From assembly GCA_025458985.1 (NCBI GenBank), contig JALORM010000096.1:1-7883 (forward strand): a stretch of DNA of 7,883 nt. Reading direction: 5' to 3'. Below are positions 1 through 6,522 of the stretch, in pieces. The stretch comes from Paracoccaceae bacterium (GTDB taxonomy: Bacteria; Pseudomonadota; Alphaproteobacteria; Rhodobacterales; Rhodobacteraceae). Within the stretch, counting starts at the first letter, position 1. Each line of letters starts with the position of its first letter. Made by a program: the position numbers and the translations under genes. The notes under the pieces were generated by a model. That model was not told the origin of the DNA, made no database searches, and was given only the letters and a program-made list of their open reading frames with translations.

Positions 1-2
1 TC

Positions 3-1271
3 GCCCATCGACGCGATGTCTGGCGGCACGATGCCGCCGGTCTTCAGTTCCTGCTGCACCTGGTCGCCCAGCGCCCTGAGCGCTGCGTCGAGCCGTGCAT
101 CGCCCGTGCCGGGATTGGCGCTGGCCAGCCGCACCTTGCGCGGGCGGCCCGACAGGATCGCCTCGGCCATCGGGCGCGGCAGCAGCCCCGCGACCGCGCA
201 GGCCCGCGCCCAGGCCAGCACCAGCGACGGCCGGGGCAGGTCGGTCGGGTCGCACCAGACGTGTTCGAACAGCGTCATGATGTAGGACAGGACCTCGGCT
301 TCCGGATGGCGCCGGTCGGGCTTGTAGGGCGCGCGGAAGACGTCGTTCACCAGTTCGTAGGACGGCCAGTAGTGCAGGACGCCCTCGTGACCGACCTCGC
401 GCAGAACCTCGTCGATCGCCACCCGCAGGACCGCCTTCGACACCGAATTCGAGGTGATGCAGGAATTGTCGCGGAACGTCGCGATCAGCGGGATCGGCGA
501 CAGCGTGAAGAGGATCTTCGCGTCCGGCCGGTTCTTGCGGATCAGCCGGTAGATGGCGCGCAGGTTGTCCTTGTTCTCTTCGACCGTCGACACCCGGAAG
601 CGGTGGCGCGCGGGGTCGTAGGCATCCTTCGGGATGGTCCGCCAGAACACCTCGCCCGTCGGCTCGTCGTACCAGACCTCGCTGAGGCCGAAGGTCAGGA
701 TGAAGACGTCTGTCGCGTCGAAGATGCGCCGCGTCTCGGCCTGGACGGCTGGGTCGTAGCCGTAATCCTCGGCCTCGTAGCCATGCCAGAGCGACTGGTT
801 GAAATCCTTGTTTTCCCAGGCCCATTCGAACTGCTGGCGGATCACGAAGGAATTCACCATCCCCTCGCCGCAGGCCACGACATAGGCCGATTTCGCATCC
901 TCGGCCTTGTTCAGCACCCGGTAGCGCCGGCGCGAGAGCCATTCCGAGATATTGGCGGCAAAGCACGAGCCGAAGGCGGTCACCTGCGTGTCCGCGTGGA
1001 TCGCGGGCGCCGCGGGCGCCCAGCCGTGCAGCACGAATTCGTGCACCGCCGCAGCCGGCATCAGGCGGGCGAGGGTGGGGTTGTAGTTCGTGTGCTCGCC
1101 CCGGAACCAGGTGCGGAACTCGCGCGTGGTCCGCGTGGTCGTCTGGAACGGCAGGTGCTTGGTGCCAAGCTTGGTCCGGCGCAGGATCGGGCGCCCCGCT
1201 GCGGTTTCCGCCTCGGTCTTGGCCGCCGCCTTGGCCCCGGCTTCGCCGCCTTTCCCGGATTTGCCCGCCAT
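3..1271 (-). CDS. GSCFA-domain protein (3' end outside window)
   Basis: The minus strand is open from an ATG at 1269-1271 to the window edge, giving 423 residues without a stop. The name-giving motif AFGSCFAANI is at about residues 99-108. Further blocks typical of the family follow: FILTFGLSEVWYD (about 190-202), FTLSPIPL (about 255-262) and YWPSYELV (about 301-308). The family is thought to resemble SGNH/GDSL-type hydrolases, with the GSC serine in the position of the usual nucleophile; its substrate is not established, and a link to surface polysaccharide is only a possibility. The first 25 residues are rich in Lys, Ala and Gly and look disordered. No signal peptide or membrane segment is visible. 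A GGGGAG Shine-Dalgarno sequence lies 6 nt before the ATG, and a candidate promoter lies just upstream. Family assignment is firm; function is unknown. Confidence 0.88.
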   Translation of the reverse strand, partial: MAGKSGKGGEAGAKAAAKTEAETAAGRPILRRTKLGTKHLPFQTTTRTTREFRTWFRGEHTNYNPTLARLMPAAAVHEFVLHGWAPAAPAIHADTQVTAFGSCFAANISEWLSRRRYRVLNKAEDAKSAYVVACGEGMVNSFVIRQQFEWAWENKDFNQSLWHGYEAEDYGYDPAVQAETRRIFDATDVFILTFGLSEVWYDEPTGEVFWRTIPKDAYDPARHRFRVSTVEENKDNLRAIYRLIRKNRPDAKILFTLSPIPLIATFRDNSCITSNSVSKAVLRVAIDEVLREVGHEGVLHYWPSYELVNDVFRAPYKPDRRHPEAEVLSYIMTLFEHVWCDPTDLPRPSLVLAWARACAVAGLLPRPMAEAILSGRPRKVRLASANPGTGDARLDAALRALGDQVQQELKTGGIVPPDIASMG

Positions 1272-1318
1272 CTGCCGCTCCCCGACCGCCGGCCGCGACG
1301 CGCGGCGGGCCGGGCGGG

Positions 1319-1348
1319 ACTATAGCGGCTCAGGTCTTGCCGAAGCAA
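1319..1348 (-). promoter_or_regulatory. Candidate sigma70-type promoter for the GSCFA gene
   Basis: Read on the minus strand, TTGCTT (-35 like) is followed after 18 nt by TATAGT (-10 like, 5 of 6 consensus bases). Transcription would start about 40 nt upstream of the ATG at 1271. This is a pattern match only. Confidence 0.45.
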
Positions 1349-1398
1349 CAACGCCCGGGCGCCAACGGCAGACCGCCCGGAAAAACCGGCACCGGCGC

Positions 1399-1427
1399 TT
1401 GACGGGGCGGCGGCCCATGCTTATTAC
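1399..1427 (+). promoter_or_regulatory. Candidate promoter for the tandem tRNA-Asp genes
   Basis: TTGACG (-35 like, 5 of 6 consensus bases) and TATTAC (-10 like, 4 of 6) are separated by 17 nt. The expected start near 1434 is about 33 nt before the mature tRNA end. There is no room for an independent promoter in the 30-nt gap between the tRNAs, so both probably come from this transcript. Confidence 0.55.
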
Positions 1428-1466
1428 CCCCAAGCGTTCGGGCGGCATCGTCCGGGCGGCAGATGC

Positions 1467-1543
1467 GCGGTTGTAGCTCAGTCGGTTAGAGTACCGGCCT
1501 GTCACGCCGGGGGTCGCGGGTTCGAGCCCCGTCAACCGCGCCA
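1467..1543 (+). tRNA. tRNA-Asp (anticodon GUC), copy 1
   Basis: A 77-nt cloverleaf can be drawn by eye. The acceptor arm GCGGTTG pairs with CAACCGC, followed by the discriminator G and an encoded CCA (1541-1543). The D arm contains AGCTCAGTCGGTTAGAG, the anticodon stem is CCGGC/GCCGG with anticodon GTC at 1501-1503, and the T arm contains GGGTTCGAGCCCC. This reads Asp codons GAC and GAU. It is identical to copy 2 downstream. Confidence 0.97.
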
Positions 1544-1573
1544 CTGCCTCCCACCTTGCCCGACGGACCATGC

Positions 1574-1650
1574 GCGGTTGTAGCTCAGTCGGTTAGAGTA
1601 CCGGCCTGTCACGCCGGGGGTCGCGGGTTCGAGCCCCGTCAACCGCGCCA
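1574..1650 (+). tRNA. tRNA-Asp (anticodon GUC), copy 2
   Basis: This is an exact 77-nt duplicate of the preceding tRNA, with anticodon GTC at 1608-1610 and encoded CCA at 1648-1650. It lies 30 nt after copy 1 and 29 nt before the 3' end of the convergent dipeptidase gene. No clear hairpin plus T-run terminator is visible in that short gap. Confidence 0.97.
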
Positions 1651-1679
1651 CTCTCCCGCATCGCGGCTGTCGCGCCCCG

Positions 1680-3062
1680 TCATCCCGCCAGCGCCGCCAG
1701 GACCCGGGCCCAGCTGCGGATGCCCTTGTGGAAGCTGCGCAGGTCGTACTTCTCGTTGGGGGAGTGGATCAGGTCGTCGTCCTTGCCGAACCCGATCAGC
1801 ATCGAATCCATGCCCAGGATCGACTTGAAGTAGCCCGCGATCGGGATCGACCCGCCCGAACCGATGAAGGCGGCCTCGTTCGGCCATTCGTCGGACAGCG
1901 CCCCGCGCGCCTTGTCGAAGGCGGGGTCCGCCGTCGCCATCACGCTGGCAGGGGCGGCGCCGTGGTCGTGGAACTCCACCCGGCAATCGGCCGGAACCTG
2001 CGCGCGCACCATCGCGCGGAAGCTTTCGCGGATCGCCAGCGGGTCCTGCCGCCCGACCAGGCGGAAGCTGATCTTCGCCGTCGCCTTCGACGGCAGCACC
2101 GTCTTGAACCCGTCGCCCGCGTAGCCGCCAAGGATGCCGTTCACCTCGCAGGTCGGGCGCGACCAGATCATCTCGAGCACACTGCGCCCGCGCTCGCCTG
2201 CGGGGATGGACAGGCCGACCGACTTCAGGAAGCCCTCGGCATCGAAGCCGAGCGACTGCCACTGGTCGCGCATCTGCTGGGTCAGCTCGTCCACCCCGTC
2301 GTAGAACCCGGGCACGGTGACGCGGCCGGTCTCGTCGTGAAGGCCGGCGATGATCCGTGCGAGCACCCTCACGGGGTTCATCGCCGCGCCGCCGTACATG
2401 CCGGAATGCAGGTCCTTGTCGGGGCCGGTGATCGTCACCTCCTCGCCCAGAAGGCCGCGCAGCATGGTGGTGATTGCGGGCGTGTCGTGGTCGAACAGCC
2501 CGGTGTCGCAGATCATCGCGAGGCCCGCGGTCAGTTCGGCCGCGTTCTCCTTCAGGAACGGCACCAGCGAGGGCGAGCCCGATTCCTCCTCGCCCTCCAG
2601 AAGCACGGTGATCCGGCAGGGAAGCTGCCCGTGAACGGAGGTCCAGGCGCGGAATGCCTCGACGAAGGTCATCAGCTGCCCCTTGTCGTCCGACGACCCG
2701 CGACCCCGGATGACCTTGCCCTGCGGTCCCTCCTCCAGCGCGGGGTCGAAGGGGTCGCGGCGCCAGAGCGCCAGCGGGTCGACCGGCTGCACGTCGTAGT
2801 GGCCGTAGAACAGCAGGTGCGGCCCGCCGCCGCCCTGGGGGCCACCATGGGCGACGACCATCGGATGCCCGGGCGTCGGCCGCACCGCGGCATCGAACCC
2901 CAGCGCCCGGAGGTCCGCCGCCAGCCAGTCGGCCGCGCGCGCGCAGTCCGGCTTGTAGGCCGGGTCGGTCGAGATCGAGGGGATGCGCAGAAGCTGCATC
3001 AGCCGTTCGGTCGCGGCGGGCAGATCGGCGTCGATGCGGGCAAGGACGGGGTCGAGGGACAT
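1680..3062 (-). CDS. M20-family metallopeptidase (dipeptidase), complete
   Basis: This 460-residue protein belongs to the M20/M25/M40 group of co-catalytic zinc peptidases, of the dipeptidase type related to carnosinases. The metal and catalytic motifs are all visible. LLFYGHYDVQPVDP gives His88 and Asp90; GRGSSDDKGQ gives the bridging Asp125; LEGEEESGS gives the general base and ligand Glu159/Glu160; ICDTG gives Asp186; and IHSPNEKY near the C terminus gives His433. DLHSGMYGGAAMNP (217-230, His219) marks the inserted lid/dimerisation domain. No signal peptide is present, so it is probably cytosolic and hydrolyses dipeptides or related amides; the exact substrate cannot be read. The ATG at 3060-3062 has GGAG 6 nt upstream, and the N terminus fits the family. 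It is divergent from the small exported protein gene and convergent with the tRNAs. Confidence 0.93.
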   Translation of the reverse strand: MSLDPVLARIDADLPAATERLMQLLRIPSISTDPAYKPDCARAADWLAADLRALGFDAAVRPTPGHPMVVAHGGPQGGGGPHLLFYGHYDVQPVDPLALWRRDPFDPALEEGPQGKVIRGRGSSDDKGQLMTFVEAFRAWTSVHGQLPCRITVLLEGEEESGSPSLVPFLKENAAELTAGLAMICDTGLFDHDTPAITTMLRGLLGEEVTITGPDKDLHSGMYGGAAMNPVRVLARIIAGLHDETGRVTVPGFYDGVDELTQQMRDQWQSLGFDAEGFLKSVGLSIPAGERGRSVLEMIWSRPTCEVNGILGGYAGDGFKTVLPSKATAKISFRLVGRQDPLAIRESFRAMVRAQVPADCRVEFHDHGAAPASVMATADPAFDKARGALSDEWPNEAAFIGSGGSIPIAGYFKSILGMDSMLIGFGKDDDLIHSPNEKYDLRSFHKGIRSWARVLAALAG

Positions 3063-3112
3063 CGGGCACTCCGTTTGGCGCGGCGGCCGAGCCTAGGCGC
3101 AGCCTGCCGGGG

Positions 3113-3142
3113 TTGTCCATGCCCGCCGCGCCCGGCTATAGG
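3113..3142 (+). promoter_or_regulatory. Candidate promoter for the small exported protein gene
   Basis: TTGTCC and TATAGG are separated by 18 nt, in the 110-bp divergent gap between the dipeptidase and the exported protein gene. The start would fall near 3149, about 24 nt before the ATG. On the opposite strand TGGACA (3114-3119) overlaps the same -35 region and could serve the dipeptidase, but its partner -10 (TAGGCT) is weak. Confidence 0.4.
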
Positions 3143-3172
3143 GTGGCGCAGGCGAGGAGGGGGAGGCGGAGG

Positions 3173-3772
3173 ATGACTGACCGGGGGAGGGGGAGCGCAG
3201 CAGCGGCGGTGCTGGTGGCGGCGATGACGGCGCTGCCCGTCGCGGCGCAGGACGCGCTGGACGAGGGCGCGGCGCGGCGGATGCTGTTCGATGCGCAGCG
3301 CGCCGAGGTGGTGGTCTATCCCCAGGGGTTCCTGTCCGAGGCAGAGGCGCAGGTCCTGCGCGACACGGCGGCCCGCGCCATTCCCTACTACGGCGCCATC
3401 GCCGCCTCGCCCAGCCAGGGCCTCGCGGCCGAGCCGACCTCGGCTGCGGGCAACCACCACGATGTGGCCGCCGCCGGCCGCATCGCGCTTGCCGAATGTG
3501 ACGCCAAGCGCGCCTCGGGAACGGCGCCCTGCGTCGTCGTGGCCGAAGTGCGCCCGCGCGGGTGGCAGGCCCGGCCGCTTCAGCTGAGCTCGGGCGCGAC
3601 CGCCACCTTCCGCGGCGACTTCCGCCGCGGCGGCGGCGAGAAATCGTTTGCCCTTTCGCCCTCGACCGGGGGGTTCGGGGTCGGCCGCGGGGTCGGCGCC
3701 GACGCCTCGGCGCTGGCCGCCTGCGCCTCGGCCAGCCGCGCGCCCGACTGCCGGGTGGTCGTCAGGGATTGA
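3173..3772 (+). CDS. Small exported protein of unknown function upstream of hemA
   Basis: This encodes 199 residues starting at ATG 3173, with GGGGAGG (3159-3165) 7 nt upstream. The frame is open back to a TTG at 3113, but that start would fall on the promoter-like sequence and would precede the signal peptide. Residues 1-25 form a typical Sec signal (Arg at positions 4 and 6, an Ala/Val/Leu core) with a likely cut after PVAA, before Gln26. The mature part is about 174 residues and alanine-rich. It contains a segment with two cysteines, LAECDAKRASGTAPCVVVAE, and near the C terminus a second pair (AACASASRAPDCRVVV). This spacing recalls small secreted domains with paired cysteines such as DUF4189, but I cannot assign it. 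From memory, similar proteins next to hemA in Rhodobacterales are sometimes labelled 5-aminolevulinic acid synthase. Nothing here supports that enzymatic role: no PLP-binding lysine motif is visible and the protein is exported. Confidence 0.75.
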   Translation: MTDRGRGSAAAAVLVAAMTALPVAAQDALDEGAARRMLFDAQRAEVVVYPQGFLSEAEAQVLRDTAARAIPYYGAIAASPSQGLAAEPTSAAGNHHDVAAAGRIALAECDAKRASGTAPCVVVAEVRPRGWQARPLQLSSGATATFRGDFRRGGGEKSFALSPSTGGFGVGRGVGADASALAACASASRAPDCRVVVRD

Positions 3773-3782
3773 TTTCGGTCAA
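3769..3782 (+). promoter_or_regulatory. FNR/FnrL-type binding site upstream of hemA
   Basis: TTGAT, 4 nt, GTCAA matches the FNR consensus TTGAT-N4-ATCAA at 9 of 10 defined positions. It overlaps the TGA stop (3770-3772) of the upstream gene and lies about 75 nt before the hemA start codon. If TAGATT at 3823-3828 is the hemA -10 element, the box is centred near -60, an activator position used by FNR-family proteins. Control of hemA by FnrL is established in Rhodobacter sphaeroides; its use here is inferred. Confidence 0.65.
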
Positions 3783-3856
3783 GGCGACGATCTGTCCCCT
3801 GTGGCCCAGTCGGCCGGACAACTAGATTGCGCCTCAAGACAGCAAGGACCGGACGC

Positions 3857-5089
3857 GTGATTCTTCCCAGCACCGACGCAGCCCTCGACGCCGCGCTTTC
3901 GCGCCTGCACGAGGAAGGCCGCTATCGCACCTTCATCGACATCGTGCGCAAGCAGGGCGCCTTCCCGCGGGCCACCTGGCGCCGGCCCGACGGATCGGAA
4001 CGCGAGATCGTGGTCTGGTGCGGCAACGACTACCTGGGCATGGGCCAGCACCCTGCCGTGCTTGCCGCGATGCACGAGGCGCTGGACGCAACCGGCGCGG
4101 GTTCGGGCGGCACGCGCAACATCTCGGGCACGACGCTCTACCACAAGGCGCTCGAGGCCGAACTGGCAGACCTGCACCGCAAGGAGGCGGCGCTGGTCTT
4201 CACCTCGGCCTACATCGCCAACGATGCCACGCTGTCGACCCTGCCGAAGCTGTTTCCCGGCCTCATCACCTATTCCGACGCGCTGAACCACGCCTCGATG
4301 ATCGAGGGCATCCGCCGCCACGGCGGGGCAAAGCGCATCTTCCGCCACAACGACGTCGCGCACCTGCGCGCGCTGCTGGCGGCCGACGATCCCGCCGCGC
4401 CGAAGCTCATCGCCTTCGAATCGGTCTACTCGATGGACGGCGACTTCGGCCCCATCGCGGAAATCTGCGACCTGGCGCAGGAATTCGGCGCGCTGACCTA
4501 CCTTGACGAGGTGCACGCGGTGGGCATGTACGGCCCGCGCGGCGGCGGGGTGGCCGAGAAGCTGGGCCTGATGGGCCGGATCGACATCATCAACGGCACC
4601 CTCGGCAAGGCCTTCGGCGTAATGGGCGGCTACATCGCCGCCAGCGCGAAGATGGTAGATGTCGTAAGGTCTTACGCGCCGGGGTTCATCTTCACCACGT
4701 CGCTTCCGCCGGTGGTGGCGGCCGGTGCCGCGGCCAGCGTGCGGCATCTCAAGGGCGACCGCGCCCGGCGCGAGGCCCACCAGACTGCCGCGCGGGTGCT
4801 CAAGACGCGCCTCAAGGCGCTGGGCCTGCCGATCCTCGATCACGGCAGCCACATCGTGCCGCTGATCGTCGGCGACCCGCGCCACACCAAGATGATGTCG
4901 GACGCGCTGCTGGAGGACTTCGGCGTCTACGTCCAGCCGATCAACTTCCCCACCGTCCCGCGCGGCACCGAACGCCTGCGCTTCACCCCCTCGCCCGTGC
5001 ACGACGCAGGCATGACGGCGCACCTGATCGGGGCGCTCGACAGCCTCTGGTCGCGCTGTGCGCTGAATCGCGCCGACCTCACGGGCTAG
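3857..5089 (+). CDS. hemA: 5-aminolevulinate synthase
   Basis: This 410-residue PLP enzyme condenses glycine and succinyl-CoA to 5-aminolevulinate, CO2 and CoA. It is the first step of the Shemin (C4) route to heme and, in phototrophs, bacteriochlorophyll. It acts in the cytosol as a homodimer of the alpha-oxoamine synthase family. Diagnostic stretches include VWCGNDYLGMGQHP (53-66), TGAGSGGTRNISGTT (79-93), LNHASMIEGIRR (143-154, His145), FESVYSMDGD (187-196) and YLDEVHAVGMYGPRGGG (215-231, Asp217 and His220). The PLP lysine is K251 in GTLGKAFGV, and the C-terminal stretch PINFPTVPRGTERLRFTPSPVH is conserved. The GTG start at 3857 is preferred because AAGGA (3844-3848) lies 8 nt upstream and the N terminus then closely matches Rhodobacter HemA length. 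A longer TTG start at 3827 lacks this. The upstream FNR-like box suggests oxygen-responsive expression. Confidence 0.97.
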   Translation: MILPSTDAALDAALSRLHEEGRYRTFIDIVRKQGAFPRATWRRPDGSEREIVVWCGNDYLGMGQHPAVLAAMHEALDATGAGSGGTRNISGTTLYHKALEAELADLHRKEAALVFTSAYIANDATLSTLPKLFPGLITYSDALNHASMIEGIRRHGGAKRIFRHNDVAHLRALLAADDPAAPKLIAFESVYSMDGDFGPIAEICDLAQEFGALTYLDEVHAVGMYGPRGGGVAEKLGLMGRIDIINGTLGKAFGVMGGYIAASAKMVDVVRSYAPGFIFTTSLPPVVAAGAAASVRHLKGDRARREAHQTAARVLKTRLKALGLPILDHGSHIVPLIVGDPRHTKMMSDALLEDFGVYVQPINFPTVPRGTERLRFTPSPVHDAGMTAHLIGALDSLWSRCALNRADLTG

Positions 5090-5147
5090 TCTTTCTGCGG
5101 GTGCAGCCGCCCTTGCCCTGTGCTAGGGTTGTATTAACAGGTGAGTC

Positions 5148-5168
5148 CGGCCCGAACGATTCGGGCCG
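5148..5168 (+). other. Perfect 9-bp hairpin between hemA and rodZ
   Basis: CGGCCCGAA (5148-5156) and its exact reverse complement TTCGGGCCG (5160-5168) flank the loop CGA. It lies 59 nt after the hemA stop and 33 nt before the rodZ start. It has no downstream T-run, so it is not a classical intrinsic terminator on the plus strand. It may be a transcript-end stabiliser, a leader hairpin of rodZ, or an operator. No convincing promoter is visible in this 112-bp gap; TATTAA (5132-5137) lacks a properly spaced -35. Confidence 0.6.
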
Positions 5169-5201
5169 CAGGGGACAGGACCACGTGGACTTGGGGCAGG
5201 C

Positions 5202-6446
5202 ATGATGGCTGGGCGCGACTCGCCCAATCGTAGCGGTCTATCCGACATCCGGGGATTCGACGCGTTCGAGCTCCGGCTCGGCGATGTGATGCGCGGCGAA
5301 CGGGCGACGCTCGGAAAGTCGCTGATCGACGTGCAGCGCGAGCTGAAGATCAAGGCCACCTACATCGCGGCGATCGAGAATGCGGACGCCGCCGCCTTCG
5401 ACACGCCAGGCTTCATCGCGGGCTACGTGCGGTCGTATGCCCGCTATCTCGGGCTCGACCCGGAATGGGCGTGGGAGAAGTTCTGCCTCGAGGCGGGGTT
5501 CGAGCAGCCGCACGGGCTGTCCGCCAGGGCATCCTCGCCGCGGCCCGCCCGCAAAACCGGGCTCGAGGCGCTGGGCGATCCGAACGCCTCGTTCGTGCCG
5601 CGGGCCGAAAGCCCGTTCGCCCAGATCGAATTGCGTGCGCTCGGGTCGATCGCCGTTCTCGTGGCACTGATCGGGGCGCTGGGCTACGGGGCCTGGGCCG
5701 TGGTTCAGGAAGTGCAGAGGGTGGAACTTGCGCCGGTCGACCGCGCCCCGGGCGTCGTGGCCAGCCTCGATGGTCTGCCGCGGGCCGGCGCCGGTCCGGG
5801 GCAGCCGGCCGACGAAGCCGTCGCCGGCGTCGACCTGATCGCGCCCGCCCCGGACGCGGCCGAGGCGCTGAACCGGCTCTACCGGCCGCCCGCGCTCGAC
5901 GTGCCGATCCTGATCGCGCGCGACGGCCCGATCGCGGCGGTAGAGCCCGGGTCCGTCGGCGCGCTCGCCGATGCCCGCCCGGCGGTCCCGTCCGCAACGG
6001 CGCCAGCCGGGTCGGCCGCGCCTGCCGATCCTGCCGCCGCGGCCGCCGCCGTCGCCGCGGCCGATCCCGTCGCCCCGCAGGTGGTGGCCGACGATGCGCC
6101 CGACCTGCAGCTGCTTGCCGTCCGTCCGGCCTGGGTCCGGGTGACCGCGGCCGACGGCACCGTGCTTCTGGAAAAGATCCTCGAGCCGGGCGAGCGCTGG
6201 ACCATTCCAGCCACCGAGGAACCGCCGACGCTGCGCGCGGGCAATTCGGGCGCGATCTACTTCGCGGTTGCGGGGAAGACCTATGGCCCGGCTGCCCCCG
6301 GCGCGCAGGTCGTCAAGGACATCGCGCTTGGCGCCGCGGCCCTGTCGCAGACCTTTGCGCTGGCCGACCCCGCTACCGACCCCGACCTTGCGGCCGTGGC
6401 GGTCGCAGAAGCGGCAGGCGCGGCGGTCGAGGCCGTGTCGGAGTAG
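5202..6446 (+). CDS. rodZ: RodZ-like cell-shape protein (HTH, one membrane span, DUF4115)
   Basis: The protein has 414 residues. An N-terminal Cro/CI-like helix-turn-helix of the HTH_25 type (about residues 26-86, with LGKSLIDVQRELKIKATYIAAIE and the FIAGYVRSYARYLGLDP helices) is followed by a linker and a single membrane span (about 147-168). A long Ala/Pro/Asp-rich periplasmic linker leads to a C-terminal DUF4115 beta domain (about 308-376, from RPAWVRVTAADGTVLLEK through the AGKTYGPAAPG region). This is the architecture of RodZ, in which the cytoplasmic HTH contacts MreB and helps set cell shape. Position supports the name: rodZ directly precedes ispG in E. coli too. Tandem ATG codons at 5202 and 5205 are both possible starts; the ribosome site is weak (GGGGCAGG). 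The N terminus before the HTH is longer than in E. coli but looks normal for Rhodobacterales. Confidence 0.85.
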   Translation: MMAGRDSPNRSGLSDIRGFDAFELRLGDVMRGERATLGKSLIDVQRELKIKATYIAAIENADAAAFDTPGFIAGYVRSYARYLGLDPEWAWEKFCLEAGFEQPHGLSARASSPRPARKTGLEALGDPNASFVPRAESPFAQIELRALGSIAVLVALIGALGYGAWAVVQEVQRVELAPVDRAPGVVASLDGLPRAGAGPGQPADEAVAGVDLIAPAPDAAEALNRLYRPPALDVPILIARDGPIAAVEPGSVGALADARPAVPSATAPAGSAAPADPAAAAAAVAAADPVAPQVVADDAPDLQLLAVRPAWVRVTAADGTVLLEKILEPGERWTIPATEEPPTLRAGNSGAIYFAVAGKTYGPAAPGAQVVKDIALGAAALSQTFALADPATDPDLAAVAVAEAAGAAVEAVSE

Positions 6447-6522
6447 CGCGCGACTGCGTTGCGCCGGCCCGCCCGGGCGCTTACATCTGGGCACAGCCCC
6501 GATGCCCGAGAAGGCCCGCCCG

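Larger units (their letters stand above)
1463..1652 (+). repeat. Tandem direct repeat containing the two tRNA-Asp genes
   Basis: Positions 1463-1545 and 1570-1652 are identical over 83 nt: the tRNA plus 4 nt before it and 2 nt after it. The period is 107 nt. The intervening sequence (1546-1569) and the outer flanks are unrelated, so identity stops almost exactly at the gene borders. That suggests gene conversion or selection rather than a very recent whole-block duplication. Confidence 0.9.

Noticed and set aside
261..1325. A 354-codon open frame on the plus strand opposite the GSCFA gene
   Set aside because: Its translation is rich in Arg, Gly and Val with no recognisable motif. The minus strand gives the clear GSCFA protein, and long antisense frames are expected at this GC content.
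1556..1828. A small frame starting in the tRNA spacer that reads VVAQSVRVPACHAGGRGFEPRQPRH
   Set aside because: That peptide is simply the translated tRNA-Asp sequence, a common false gene.
1728..3176. A 482-codon plus-strand frame and a 493-codon minus-strand frame (1639-3120) across the dipeptidase
   Set aside because: Both are shadows of the M20 peptidase. Only the minus-strand frame at 1680-3062 has the metal-binding motifs and a proper ribosome site.
3827..3856. TTG at 3827 as the start of hemA
   Set aside because: It has no well-placed ribosome site and lengthens the protein beyond the family. GTG at 3857 has AAGGA 8 nt upstream.
3779..5023. A 414-codon minus-strand frame opposite hemA
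   Set aside because: It is low-complexity and has no family motif; it is antisense to an unmistakable ALA synthase.
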